Shown: positions 1 through 13,199, numbered from the stretch's first letter. The stretch is DNA of 64,000 nt from Geosiphon pyriformis (GCA_016748015.1 JAAOMT010000779.1:334609-398608); one strand, 5' to 3'. Translations and numbers: made by a program. Notes: generated from the letters alone by a model not told the origin.

Positions 1-345
1 TTGTTATTAATTGATAAAAGCTTTATTGTGAGAATTAGAAAAGCGCTAAAGACCATTAACATTCTGTGTTTCTAGATTAGAGAAACACATCAGGCAATTG
101 CAAGGATAGCCTCAGAGAAGACCCCAGACAGTGAGTAGATTTCAGTTTAGCCTCTGAGAAGGAGTACATAAACACACACAACAATCAAGAATTAAAGAAT
201 AACTTACATCGCAACAGTAAAAAGAAAGTCTTCAGTGTAACAGTGACATTATCACACAAATAGAATTGAGGAACTCACGAAAGACTGATTGCAATTAAAG
301 TGGGATATCAGCAATTAAATATAACAAGAAAACCATCCCGTAACA
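1..345 (+). repeat. Gypsy-2-like LTR, partial (U5 end)
   Basis: The reverse complement aligns along its whole length with the first ~350 bases of the LTRs at 45007 and 53819. It shares the terminal TGTTA followed by a GGATGG motif. In Gypsy-2 (minus strand) that end is U5, so this copy is in the opposite orientation: the 3' LTR, or a solo LTR, of a plus-strand element whose rest lies left of the window. The LTR ends at 345 and LINE-1 sequence resumes at 346. It keeps several CpG sites and is less decayed than Gypsy-3. Confidence 0.8.
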
Positions 346-1585
346 TCGCCTTCCTAACTGAAGCTTCCTCAGCCAATCTCGACTCAAACATCTTTGACCT
401 CCTATAATTTCTGTGAACCAATGACAAATGCCTAACAACAACATCAGATTTAACTCCCGAGCCAACCAAGTCCTTGAAAGCACGAGCCTTCGCATCATCC
501 AGAGTTGACTATTTACTCACAAGACGATTAGTACCCAGCAAATCACCCGAGCAAAATTTCTTGACAATCTTGGCCACCAACAATTTCAGACCAAAGAACC
601 TAGAAGAATGTTTGTTTCTTGAACACTTGAATTTACTAAACCAATGCCTTGAAAATGTCACATCAGCAGAATCTACCACAGCTCCCATCAAAACTGCCCA
701 CATAGCATCCACATCACCACGCATTTCAGCACCAGAGAAAGCCTCACCCAAAGACAAGAGTTTTGCTGAAGAAAGATCCTTAAACTTAGCCCATCCAGCA
801 CAGTCAGCATTCTTGATTTTAAACTTCCAACAATCTTTATTTGCCTGCTTGTGCAAACTATTCAATTGTACATCCAGAAGCCCACCCAAACTGACCGAAA
901 CCACAACTGCCCTGTGATCAGTGTTAAAGAAATCTGAAACAGAGACAACTTAATGACCAACAACAGCAGAAGACAAATTACCACCAACAAAAATGTAATC
1001 AATTGTTTTCCCAACTCCTCTCAAATTGCTCCATGTATGAGAATCAGCCAAATAATGACCAATGAATGAATTGACCAAACCCAAACTCAAACAAAACTTG
1101 AAACTAGCACTTTTACTAGATCCATTCTCATTAAAGTCCCCACCCAAGATAACAAAATTGCTGGAGTTGACAGCCTTTGCAATGAGAGAGTTAACTTCAG
1201 AAGCCTGACCAAACCTAGTCCCAGAAGAGGCACCAGCATACAACCCCAAAACAGTAACTGAGAGCCTGCCCTTAAACAAAAGCCAAATAGAAACAACCTG
1301 ACCAGAAATCTCCTTCACCTTAGACACATGACGAGCCAAAGAAATGTTCATAATAATTGCAACTCCAGCACCCATAAAACCTTTATCCAATCCTGAAGAA
1401 AAAATTCGCACTCCATTAAATTTATCCTTAATCCATGGTCCAGAAGAAGACCTTAACTTTGTCTCAGTGATAAAAGAAACCATGTTTCCCGAGTTTACAT
1501 GCCAACAAACAATATCTGCTTGCTTCACAGGAACATTGATACCTCAAATGTTGCACATAGCAAATTTCCAGACCAAACTACTCAT
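346..1585 (-). pseudogene. LINE-1 ORF2, endonuclease part
   Basis: Start ATG at 1585 overlaps the ORF1 stop. The product is an APE-type endonuclease: conserved ETKL near the start, ILGGDFNENG (catalytic Asp/Asn) around 1120-1150, and NTDHRAVVVSV (catalytic Asp-His) around 890-930. One TAA stop at about 950 splits the frame; the reading continues in the same frame to about 509. The linker toward RT (VHRNYRRSKMF) follows, then the copy ends at the LTR boundary. APE endonucleases nick target DNA for target-primed reverse transcription. This copy cannot make a full protein. Confidence 0.8.
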
Positions 1586-3524
1586 TGAGGCAAAGGAAGA
1601 GCCGACGAACCTGATCCAGAATGCAAATAATCCAATTTACCTAAAACTAAGTGAATTAAAGCCTCCAGAGCCACCATATTTGACTCCAAACTGCCAATCT
1701 TGGCAGTCAGAACCTTAGAACTGCTCAGACTGAAGTCAACAAACAACTCACCAATGTTGGAAAGAAAGGAGACAGATAATGACAACGTATCATCCGAAGC
1801 CAAACCTGAGTCCATATCTGAAACAACGGCAGTTGGAGACACTAAAGGAAAAGCTGAGGGAAGGGGCGCCAATGACACCAAGTCAATGAAACTCAATTTC
1901 TTCAAAATAAGTGAGACCTGATCCGAGAGAATTTCTATGGAGCATTTCAGTACAGCCAGTCGACCACCCAAATCAACAGCACTAGACGAGGAGAAATCCA
2001 TCGAGAAAGCTTTCGAACCAGAGATCAAACCAACACCAAGAGCACCTGAAGAGACAACATGAGAGAAAGAGCCACTTGCCACTTGGGCCCATGTTTTTCC
2101 ACCAAAAGAAACTGGGCGAACAATTGGCACCTGCTTCTTCCTATAAATATTGGCCAACCGCACCCTATCTTGAGAAGTTACCACATGTTTTCCATGACCA
2201 TCAGACCCCCTACTCACAGAACAGTTAACAGCAGTATGACCAAACAGTTTGCAATGAGCACAACTGGCCAAAGAAAGACCAGCCCAACACAAGCCCACAC
2301 CTTTAAAGACTGGAACCGAACCAATAGCAGCCAACTTGGATGCCTCACTTTCAAAACAAATACAGCACACCGATCACAAACATATGAAGTTGGATTACAG
2401 CCTATAAAACAAGTTTTCCTATCATAAGTCTCCACCAATTCAGACAAATCATGAGCAGTCATGCCAATTGAAAGAGTATACAACAAAGCCCAAAACCTAT
2501 CCCTTAATACCCATGATTGTTTATCATTAACAGCCTTTGCTACATGAACAGAATCTTTTTCCACAAGAACAGACCATCTAGCTGCGACTAAATCAACTAC
2601 CTCCAATAATTCAAATTTTACTAGGGCCTTTTGCCAAAGACCAATGAGCTGCATCTTGATTGATACAATTTTTTCAAATTTAGAAAACACCGCCTTAACC
2701 ATAGATTTGGGAAGATCAACAGAGATTTCCTTGATTATCACCTCCCGATCTGAACAACTGTTTACCTTTCTGAGATCATTATTTACCATGATTTTTTCAC
2801 TGATCACCATATTTTTTGCCCTGCCCAAACTTAATTCAGAAGTGAATATAGATCTTATTATGCCAGGAAATTTTAAGAGAGTTAAAACTCCCCCAAATCC
2901 ATCAATTCGATAAAAGATTTTTTTAATTGTTATCAACTTATCAACATTTGTCTTCTCAGATACTGCTGAAACCTCAATATCTAATGCAAAAGATTTTACT
3001 GGCTCGAAATTTCTTTTTACCGGGGCACATGACCTGATATACGGCACCTGATTGGCACCATCAAATTTAGAGGGAGGAAGCTCCAGCACATCGTCATCGT
3101 CACTCATATGGTCGAACAAAGGTTGCTTCAGTGGGTTGCCCAGCATGTATGTTTGAGTACAAGTCTTTCTCGGCATAGTTTTGTCCATGCCAATGTCCTC
3201 ACTTGATTCCGCATAGCAGGTTTCTTCGGCCACCATGTTTATCATATTTTCGACATCTGAGAAACCACTGACACTACTAGCAACACTGCCAACCTCACTG
3301 CTCTAGGACACTACAGGCTTGGTACTAGCACCACCAATATCCTCCAGACTCAGCAATCCAGCAGACAAGTCGACCACATTATCAGTAACAGGCTTTTTTG
3401 GTTTCTTGTAGGATGCACTCCAAGAATAGACCATATCCACGCGCTTCTTCTTCACACTCTGGCAGGTCCCTAAACCAGCCAAAACCGAGCCAGAATCACC
3501 AGCAGAAGAGCCTACTGGTTCCAT
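1582..3524 (-). pseudogene. LINE-1 ORF1 (nucleic-acid-binding protein), broken
   Basis: The apparent start is ATG at 3524 (MEPVGSSAGDSG). It is followed by an acidic, low-complexity N-terminus, an RRM-like stretch (about 2550-2760, with VIIKEISVDLPKS and KIVSIKMQLIGLWQKA), a CCHC knuckle CAHCKLFGHTAVNC (about 2225-2270; CX2CX4HX4C intact), and a hydrophobic/Ser-rich C-terminal half that could form a coiled coil. In-frame stops near 3303 and a frame change near 2370/2214 interrupt it. The ORF1 stop and the ORF2 start overlap as ATGA at 1585-1582. The role (RNA binding, RNP formation) is inferred from LINE ORF1 proteins generally. Confidence 0.75.
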
Positions 3525-3660
3525 TGCAACAAATAGAGGTATATTAAAAGAAATGACTTGATAAATGAAGGGTAAAGGAATAAAGTAAAGCGATTTCTCC
3601 TAAAAAAATTCTTTGCTCTCGCAGCAGCCAGGGGATCAACGAGAGAAAAGTTTTTATTTT

Positions 3661-4059
3661 ATAATTAAAACAATTAATAAACTAATAGATTTAATAATAG
3701 ATTTAATTAAAAAACCAACTTAAATTAAATATAAATTAATAATAATAACAGAAAAAAAGTCAAAAAAACAACAGTTTTTACACATAATTTTATATTAATA
3801 AATTAATTTTATAAATTTTAAAACTTAATATTAATTTAAATATAAATTTTAAAATATAAAATAAAAATATCTTATATTTAAAAACCAAATAATTTAAATT
3901 TTAATATTTAAATAATATTAATAACTAAATATTTTTAATTAAATACAATTTTTTTTAAGATATTAATATTAATATTATTATTATTATTTAAATTTTTTTA
4001 AAAATTAAAAATATTATATTTTAACTGTTAAATAAAATAACAAAAAAACTTTTTTTTTT
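3661..4059. other. AT-rich spacer, no gene seen
   Basis: Almost pure A/T with homopolymer runs and no recognisable protein in any frame. It lies between the 5' ends of two divergently oriented LINEs. It may include decayed LINE 5' leader. Confidence 0.6.
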
Positions 4060-7000
4060 TTTATGTTTAAATTCTACAAAGAGCATTTTTTTGAAAAAAA
4101 AGTTTTTTATTTTTATTTTTATTTTTTCTTTATTATTATTTTTAATATTTTATAAACAAATAATCCTTTTGTAATAGACTTAGTAACTACTTTTGATAGC
4201 AATATATTTAAAAAAGACACTTAAAAAAACTTTTTATGGACCAGTTAGAAGTTTTTTTTCTCAGAAAAAAAAAGTTTTTATAAATAATATTAAGTACTTT
4301 GGTGATAAAAAGAATATTTTTTAATTAAATCTGGTTTTAATAGTAAATTTAACAATAGTAAAAGTAAAAGTTTTTTAGTAAGTATTAGTAATAGTAGTTT
4401 TTTTAGTTCAATAGCAATAACTTTTAAGACTAAAAAAATTAATACTGGTTTGGAATATAATTTCTCTATTAATATAATTAACTTTAACATAGATGAAAAT
4501 AAAAAACTTTTTTTTTTTCTTCTTAATATATCTTTGAACAAAAAATGAATTAATTTTAAAATAGTAAAAACTTAAATAAAAATAACTGTCAAAAAATTTT
4601 TTGTTTTAAATATTAATCTTTTAGCAATAAAAAACAAATTAATAATAACAAAAACTTAGATAATTAAAAAAAAATTTTCAATAATTAATAGTTTTAAAGA
4701 GAGCCACTACTTTTTTAAAATTTGAAAAAATTATCAGATCTATATTTACTTTAAAAAAAGCATAGAAAAAGCTATATTATTGGCCAGAAAAAAAAATTAT
4801 CATAAACAATGATCTCAAAAAACAAAAAATACATTCAGATTTAAGCTGTAGTTATTAAAAAAAATTTCATAAATACACCAAAAAAAATGATTATTATTGC
4901 AATATTTGAGTTTGGTCAAATTAAGTCAATCCAATTGCAGTTAATTAGACTGTAGCAAAAAGCTATAGTAAAATTTACTAAATCTAGTTAAACAGATCTG
5001 TTAACAGCAAGATGATTATTTCTAATCAAAAAAAATTCAATGTATATAGCCAAGACTATAAAAGATTATAATATATAAATGTTTAAAAATTAATTTAGAG
5101 TATTTTTGTTTATACTTTCAATGAAAACTACTGTATATAATTTGAGTACTTTGTTAAAAAAGACTGGTAAAAAAATTTGTATTATAAATTGATTATTTAA
5201 AACAAACAATAAGATTTACTGTGCTGTAATTGGCTTTAAATCAGATTAAGATTTAAAATCAGCTTTTTACATAAAGTTAATATTTAGTAACATGAAACTT
5301 TCTTGAATTAAACTTGATTTGGTATAATATAAAAAGTGTGGACATTTTGGACATTTTTTTTTCAAGTATAACTCTTTAGTTTTTTCTGCTTTGGCTCAAA
5401 AAAAAGTTTATAAAAAATTTATTTTAGATTAAAATTGTTCTTAATAATGTTTATTTTGTTTTTGTTTTTGAATTTTTTTTTTAATGTTTCACTCCCTAAT
5501 AATATGATCTTTAATTTTTAAGATACATTTATAATTAGTAATTAATTGGCTTTTTTAGAATGTTCTTTGGAGCTTCTGGCTAATTAGATGTCTAGTATTA
5601 TAAAGAAGCTAAGTGATATAAAGCTGATTTTTCTAACAACAGTACATCAATACTTGTCTCTAATTGTTTCTATATTATCACTTTCAAAATTAAACTTAGA
5701 TATAGTTTTAGATAATCTGTTATTGTTATTTATTTATTTTTATTCAATAATTAAGGATAAAAGTTCGGATTTAGGTTTTAATAACTCAAAAATTTTAACT
5801 ACCAAGATAAACAAGCTTAGAATTAAAAATAATGGCTTTTAAGATTTTAATAAATTTGGTTTTAGTAAAATTAGATTAATTATGCATTGGCTTAGGTTTT
5901 CTGATATTATTTTTATCTCAATAACCAATTATATTTGGAAGTTTGCTATATATAATATAAGAAAAATGAACAATTCTGCCAAACAAAAAATATTATTTGC
6001 TAATACAAAAATATAGACAATTTTATATATATTGTTATAGAAACAAAATTAAGAAGTAAGATTTGATCTTGAATAATAAACAAATTTAATAAGATTAAAA
6101 TATTTACATTAAGTATTAACATTAATCATTTAAGCTCTGGTGTTGCTATAATAATTAATAATAATATTATTAGACATATATGCAAAGTTTCAAAGATGAC
6201 TGGTCAGTTTTTGTCAATATATTTGCTATTTAAGAATTGTTTCACAGTTTCTATTTTGGGTTTATATATTAAAACTACTCTAAAAAAAAGATTAACTTAA
6301 TTCTGTAAAATTAATTTAATAGTGGCTAAAGTTTTAAAAAGTAGTGTTTTCATGGTTCTTAAAAATAACTTTAATAAAAATAATTTTGTCTAGAATATAA
6401 ATTTCAAAAGATTTTTGGACTTAGGTCTGTGTAATTTTTTTAGTGGCTCTTTATTGTATAATTTGCCAATATAGTCCAATTTTAGAGAGATTAGTAAGTA
6501 CATAAACTTTATTTTGATTAGTAATAGTTTTTGAAATTTATTTTTCAATTAATAAATTTATTATCCAGATGTGTTTTTCAATATTAATCATATGATTGTC
6601 TTGGTAAATATTAGATTAAGAGGATTTTTTAGTTCTCAATTTATCTTAATATACAAATAAGCTATCAAAAATAAGTGAAAATTTAAAGTTAGTAGTATTA
6701 GTAAAAAAGTTTAGAAAAAATATAAAAATTTATTAATAACTGTTACTTTGGCTATTACTGATAATTTTGAGAACTATAAAAAAAGAATTAATATTAATAG
6801 AATATAAAAACTGCTTAGTTAGGTTATGTGTTCTGTTGTAAGTATTGTTTTTTTAAAATCATAATATTAAAGTAATAGTACAGCCAAATATGCTGTATTC
6901 TTTAAGTTTTGTAAGTTAAAACTGTTAATATTAAAAGTCTTAAAGACATATAAATTGGACAACTTAAATAGATTTCAGGCCTTGATTAATAAGTGAATTG

Positions 7001-10000
7001 AATTGAATTCTGGCTAAATAGTTGAATTTAGAAATTTTATTGGTTATAGTTACAATAAAGTTTTAATTAAACAATTATTAATTCATTCTAAAAAGATTTA
7101 TAAGTTTTATAAGATAGTAAAATTTAAAGCTATTAAGAATTTTTGTATTAGATTTACTATTGTTAAATATATAAAAGCTTTTGCTAATAACAAAAATCAG
7201 ATGATAAGAAGCATACTGAAAAGACTTTTTAAAAAAGTTATACTAAATTATTTGATTAATAATAGTAATCTGGTTTTGGAGTCTGATTTGGTCAAACATA
7301 AAGTTGATTTAATTATAAAAAATTGGATCAAAAAACAAGCTGTTAAAGATATTGTTCTCTTTTGTTAATAAAAACAATTCATGCTTCTTAATTATATCAA
7401 GAATAAAGTTTTTTTTGATATTATAGAGCATATTAGTCTTGATAAATTCTTATTAGTAATTAAAAATCTACTTAATAGTAAAGCTGCTAGTCTGTTTAAT
7501 ATTTTTAATAATTTTTTTTATTTCTATTTAATATGTATTTAATAATAAAATCAGTTTTTAATATCTGAAAAGAAATCTAAATGTTAATAATTTTGAAGCT
7601 TTATAAATAAGAAGGTGTTTTGACAAATATAAAACCAATTGTTATTAAAATTACAAAAAAAATTCTGTCAAAAGTTTTGTTAGATTGGATATTTAAAGTC
7701 TATAGTAAATATAATATTTTACATAAAAGCAATTTTTTAGTTTTAAAAGACATTTTAATACAGTTTCTTATATTTGCTGTTAGATCTGTTGTTAAAAATG
7801 CTCTAGAAAAAGACAAAAAAATTTGGCTGGTACTTTAGAATATACACAAGACTTATGACTTAATGGGCTGATTATATTTGAAAAAGAATTTAAAAAGAAT
7901 TAAAATATGTGACAAGTTTATTTGATTTTTTAGTTATATTTATAATAATTATAAAAATAGAGTGATAATAGATTTTGGTTTGTTTGATGATTACAAGATT
8001 CATAATGAGCTAAATTAAGGTGAAATTTTTTTGTCTCTTCTTTAAAAAATTTTTTATAACTCTTTTTTGTGTAAAGTGAAAAGATACAATTTATTTTTTG
8101 AATACTATATAGATATTAAGTTTATTACTAAAACTGACAAGATTAAGTCTAATACAAATTTGACTTTTTATTTGGCTGCTAGTGTTTTTGTAAATGATAT
8201 AATTTAAATTGACAATTGTCATATAATGATACAAAACATTTTGGACATTGTTAATGAATTTTTTAATTTTATAAGTATTTCAATTAATATAAATAAAACA
8301 GTAGTTATTCCAATAAATTCGAGATCTAATAGTGTTTTTTTGAATATAAGTGAATTTTTTATCTCAATTGTAAAAGCTGGTAAAACTTATTTGTATTTGA
8401 GTATTTTCTTATTAATTAAAAGTTTTTTTGTTCTAAATATAAAAAAAACAAATTTAAATATAAAGTTTTTCTTATTTATAATCTTGTATAAAGTAATATT
8501 AGATAAGCAATTTTCCTATTTGGTTTCAGCAGTCTTGTAGTTAATAATTGAAAACAGAACTCAGTTTAGCTTTGTTAATAGAAGTATATATGAAAAATAA
8601 GACTTTTTAATTAGAAAAAAATTGAAATTCAAGACCAATTTACCAAATAACTTTCTTAATAAAACTGTATATTATTTATTTTTATATAATTTAAAATTTT
8701 TTAATCAGATTTAAACAGAGAAAAAGATAGCATTGATTATAAATTTTACCAATACTGGTAGTATTCTTGATTAGTTTTTATATATAAGTTGTTAGATTTA
8801 CAAGTTCTGGAATGGGTTCTTTATAACTTATTTCAATTTTTTTTTAAGCTAAAGATCAATTTAATTAACAATTTTTTAGCTGGTATTACTTGTATTTTTT
8901 TGCACAATAAAATTTTTCTGGCTAATAGTATGCTTAATATCCTTTATATTAAAAGTAGAATCTCTGTTATAAATATTTTAGATCAAATAGAATATTTTTA
9001 GATTTATAGATTTTTTAAGTATTTTAGTATAGCTTTTGCAAATTAGCTTTGGAATAGTTATAGAAAATGGTTTTTTTGAAAAAAATTTTGTTATTGAAAA
9101 CAGTTAAATTTCAAAAAGCTAATTTTTTTTTGGTTTATGCAGATTTCAAAATTTATCAGAGATAATAGTCTAGCTTGTGATCTTTTGTCTGCTTTTGAAC
9201 ACTATTCTAAAATAGTATTAACTAATATATATAATTTTAGTATTATTTTTTCTAGTTTAAAGAATGTATTTTTGTTTGAAATCTCAATTTACACTAATGG
9301 CTTTATAAAAAACTTCAGTTTTTCTGGTGTAGTTGGTAGTACTATTGCTTACTTTTTTGATTTGGGTTTAAATATAATTATAGAAATTTATGATTTGTTT
9401 TCTTTAACTTTGATTAAGATACAAGCTATTGTATTGGTTTTTAAATATGTTCTGGTTTTTTTCAATATTATAATTTTTTTTAACAGCCAAGCTTTTATAG
9501 ATATGTATTAAACTAAATTAAAATTCGAAACTCCTGATTTTTGCAATAAGTGTTGGATTAAGTATTATTGTATTAATAATTTAATTAAAATTAAAGATAT
9601 TTCTGTAAATAAATTAAAGTAAAAAGCCATTTTAGTATTTTAAATAATGAGTGTACTAATAAACTGGTAAATCAGACTATGTATTTAAGACTTGTTTTTT
9701 CAATAAATATTAAGGAAAAGTTTTTAGTGGCTAATAATAAAATAATATTTGGAAATGCTTGATATTTTATTAAAATATTTTTAATAGAAAGTTGGATCTG
9801 ATTTTAATGCTGTAAATTCTTCATATATTGTTAACATTAATTAGAAACTTACTGTTTTGGTTTGACATCTCAATTTTTATATAGCAGCTAAATACACAAA
9901 TAAAAAAACTGTTGACTTATATATGTACTTAATAAAAGCACTATATAGAAAGTTGTTTATGGCTGTTAAGAATTATTTGTATAATTGTGATTATTTAAAT

Positions 10001-10615
10001 ATGTTATATGTACAATATAATAAGATAAAGTTCTTAGATTATAGCTTTGTTTGTAGTCTAAATTTGTTTACTTGTCATAATTTGTTGTATAAGTATTTTT
10101 TTCTTGAAAGTTACTAACTAATATAACTTTGGCCTTATTTGTAGTTTTTTAATTATTGACTTTATGTGTTTCTAATATGAGTTTGTACATAGTTTTATAC
10201 AAAGAATTCATGTTTAAAAATTGGTTAAAAGAGACCAAGACTTTTTTTAGAGATATTAATCTAGTTATGACTAAGTTAATTAAGTTTGTTTGGAGTCTAA
10301 TTATTAATTACAGAGAGCATATTTTAAATAAAAATTGTTTCTTGTTTGTTTGTGGTTTTTTAGTTAAAGTTTTAACTAGTATTATTTGGTTATTAGGAAT
10401 TAAGAAAAGTTATGTTGTTAATTTTAGTTTAAGAGTAAGTTGTCTGTTTTTTATAGACATGGCTAAAAATGTTTTTGTTAATATAATTACATAGTATAGT
10501 CTTGATTAACTAGGTAATTAGTCACATATAACAAGTATGTAAATTATATTTAATTTATAAATTTAGATAGTTATATTATATTAAATAGTAATTAGACTTT
10601 ACTTATAATATACAA
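4060..10615 (+). mobile_element. LINE-2: full-length, heavily decayed
   Basis: Collinear with LINE-3 over its whole length, but with tens of stops, nearly all TAA/TAG/TGA where the better copies have Trp, Gln or Arg codons. Recognisable parts: ORF1 RRM-like region (about 4700-5200) and CCHC remnant KCGHFGH (about 5330-5360); ORF2 start degraded to ATAA at 5921; endonuclease (about 5930-6650); linker (about 7000-7350); RT start (7620-7838) and RT core with FVND (about 8190-8210); RT end (8226-8540); RNase H (9137-9511, IYTNGF for the IYTDGS motif); C-terminal zinc-finger-like tail (9923-10494); and a 3' UTR ending in A-rich sequence at about 10615. Length ~6.5 kb matches intact LINE-3. Confidence 0.8.
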
Positions 10616-11354
10616 ATAAAAATAAAATCAAAAAACTAAAAAATAAAACCAATATAATTATATACTTAAAAAATTAATTTTTTTTTAAAAACAATATAAT
10701 TAAAAAAAAATATTTTTAAAAATAACAACTTTTTTTAATTCAAAAAACAATAATATATTATTATTAATTAATAAATTTTATTTAATATTAAAAACTTTGC
10801 CAAAAATATTTAAAGTATTTTTAATATTATTTGCAATAATTTTTGTAAAATATTATAAAAACTTTATAATTTTAATATAATATAATTTAATTTTAGTAGT
10901 TTTATTAATATTAAATAAAGATTATTTATTTAATAATTAGTAAATATTTTCTAAATACTATTAAAATTAATAATATTTTTTAAAAAAAAGTATTTTAATT
11001 TCTATTTAATTAATTTAATTTTTAAAATTAAATAATTTGTTTTATTTTTAAAATTAGTAATAATTAACTAAAATTTAATATATTAAAAAATTTAGTTATT
11101 TATTAAACAAAACCAGTTTTAACAAATATGTTATTATTACAATTATTTAAATTAAAAAAAAAGAATAAATATAGTTATTAATTAGTATAAATACCAAAAA
11201 ACCAAATAAAACTAATATTTTATATTAAAAATATATAAATAAAATTCTTTAAAACTATAAAAAAACATTAAATAAAATTACTTTTATTAAAATCAATTTA
11301 AATATAATAAACAATTTTTTTAAATTATATATTATTAATTTTAATAAAATAAAT
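10616..11354. other. AT-rich spacer, no gene seen
   Basis: Over 85% A/T by eye, with no recognisable protein or repeat family. It may be very old decayed element sequence. Confidence 0.5.
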
Positions 11355-11464
11355 CCGAGTGGCTGGTCACGTGTAGATAGTGCATAAGCCGCGCTTAATT
11401 TAAAATCTTGTTTGACTTTATGTATTTAGGTAGCAGTTGAGCTGCGCTCGTTAAAAAAAAAAAA
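11355..11464 (+). mobile_element. Young 5'-truncated LINE 3'-end fragment
   Basis: About 110 bases that match the LINE 3' UTR found at 10500, 12130, 20150 and (reverse) 20340-20470, ending in a 12-base A run. Unlike its surroundings it keeps many CpG sites (CACGTG, GCCGCGC, GCTCG), so it inserted after the surrounding DNA had decayed. It is severe 5' truncation typical of target-primed reverse transcription. No clear target-site duplication was seen. Confidence 0.75.
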
Positions 11465-11599
11465 TTTTAAAAGTTTTAATTAAAACATAAAGTTATTAAA
11501 TTTTAATTTATTTATTATTATTTAAACAATTTTTTTTTTTACAAAAAACAAAAAATTATTTGTTGTTTATTATTAAAATAATTTAAATTATATTAAACT

Positions 11600-12245
11600 T
11601 AACTTTTTGTTTAATTTGTTTTTTTTTAAGTTTTTTACTAAATATAATTTTTTTCTTCTGAATAAGTGCTTTCTTTTATGAAAGTTTTTATTAGATGCTA
11701 AATTGACTTCATTTGTTATTTTTTAATTTTTGGTTTTATATATATCTAATCTTAGTTTGTATACAATATTATATAAAGAATTTATATTTGAGAGTTAATT
11801 AATAAAGACTAAAATTTCTTTTGATAATATTAAACTGGTTGCTTTAAATTTGGTTAATTTTATAAAAAACTTAATTATTGACTACAGAGATAGTGTATAG
11901 TTATTTAACTTAAAACTTTAAGTAAAATTAGATTATAAAAAACTTTTAAAGGATAATAATTTGGTATTTAAAACTATTTAAGATCTGTTTATTAGAATAT
12001 TTAATAAAATTATTTATTTGTTAAATATTGTTGAAAATATACTATAAGTTTTGACTTATAAGTAAGTTGTTTTTTTTTTGTTAATACTATAAAGAAAATT
12101 TCTATTAATATACTTATATAGTATTATTTTGATTAATTAAGTGGCTAGTTATATATAACAAGTATATAAATCATATTTAATTTAGAATTTTAGATAATTA
12201 TATTATATTAGATAGTAATTAAACTTCATTTATAAAAATAAAATA
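11600..12245 (+). mobile_element. Decayed 5'-truncated LINE copy
   Basis: The sequence from about 11640 parallels LINE-2 from about 10080 to the end: same C-terminal coding tail, then the same 3' UTR (about 12110-12240) with an A-rich end. All coding frames are full of stops. It is a 3' fragment of ~0.6 kb in the same orientation as LINE-2. Confidence 0.7.
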
Positions 12246-12790
12246 AATTTTTTTTTAAGTATTAATATTACTAATTAAAAAATTATATATTAATAATTAT
12301 AATATTATTATTTTAAAATAACAAAAATAATATATTACAATTTATTATTTTATAAAACTATAATTATATACTGTATATTTATAATAATTTGAACATTAAA
12401 AAAAAAGTTAAAACTAATAATTAATAAATATAAAATTATTTTATTTTATTTTTTGTAATAATTATTTATAATATTTTAATTATTCTAATAATAGAATTAA
12501 AATTAAAACAATAATTTTATTTATATATATAACATCATTAATAAAATTAATTATTAATTATAACTTAAAACATACAAAAAAATTTTTTTTCTTATATTTA
12601 AAATATTTTAAAGAAAAATAGTTTTTGTTTTTTTTATTATATTTTTTATTATTTTACAAAATATTAATTCTTTTGTGCAAAAACTAATAGTGATTATTAA
12701 TAATAATATAACCAAAAAAAAATCAACAAAAAAGATCATAATTCTATTAATAATAATTTTACACAGAAATTAAAAAAAAAAACAAAAGAA
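12246..12790. other. AT-rich spacer, no gene seen
   Basis: Extremely A/T-rich with no recognised coding or repeat family. Base composition changes abruptly at about 12790, where the WAPL gene island begins. Confidence 0.5.
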
Positions 12791-13199
12791 AACATAATTA
12801 TGCAGTTGATGCAAAAGATTGATTTAAGGAAACGATGACGCATGAAAGTGTCGTTGCCGACGAAAACATAATCATCCATCCTATACAAGCTTTGATGATG
12901 TAATATATATTCCCTAAAATATTGAGACCCACTAAATATTTATGTATGAACTGAATTGTAAACCAAAACTATTTTTAAGCCTACAACCTGAAAAAACATT
13001 CATCAGGATGCTTACTTTTGGACGACAAGATATTTCGAATTATGACCGTCAAAAATGGCTTCTCAAAGAGCGCTCATATCAATGAATCGAAAGGCAAAAG
13101 CCCAAGCCATGAGATCATATCAGCGAAAGTATTGTGAGCGCCGTCAGAGGCTAAGAAGTTAGCTATTCAACCAGTAAGACTCGCAATATTGGTTCAAAT
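12791..13199. other. 3' flank of the WAPL gene
   Basis: Ordinary base composition with intact CpG sites, so it belongs to the gene island. It probably holds the 3' UTR of the minus-strand WAPL gene. A 25-codon and a 35-codon overlapping plus-strand ORF (13008-13085, 13055-13162) are present, but nothing supports them as genes. Confidence 0.5.

Larger units (their letters stand above)
346..3660 (-). mobile_element. LINE-1: non-LTR retrotransposon, 5' part
   Basis: Two-ORF LINE read right to left: a short 5' leader (~3530-3660), ORF1 (3524-1582), then the first third of ORF2 (1585-346). The copy is cut at 346 by the LTR at 1-345, so RT and RNase H are outside the window or lost. Stops are few and mostly explained by transitions, so this is a moderately old copy. 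It matches LINE-3 (20325-37290) in protein order and LINE-2 in decayed form. Confidence 0.85.

Noticed and set aside
474-917. 147-codon plus-strand ORF and other plus-strand ORFs in 1344-2427
   Set aside because: They are exact antisense of LINE-1 ORF1/ORF2 coding sequence.
3661-12790. Mitochondrial or plastid origin of the AT-rich stretches
   Set aside because: The sequence there is recognisable decayed LINE; no organellar genes or rRNAs were seen.
13008-13162. Two small overlapping plus-strand ORFs (25 and 35 codons) downstream of WAPL
   Set aside because: Short, overlapping in different frames and without recognisable similarity; more likely 3' UTR or intergenic sequence.
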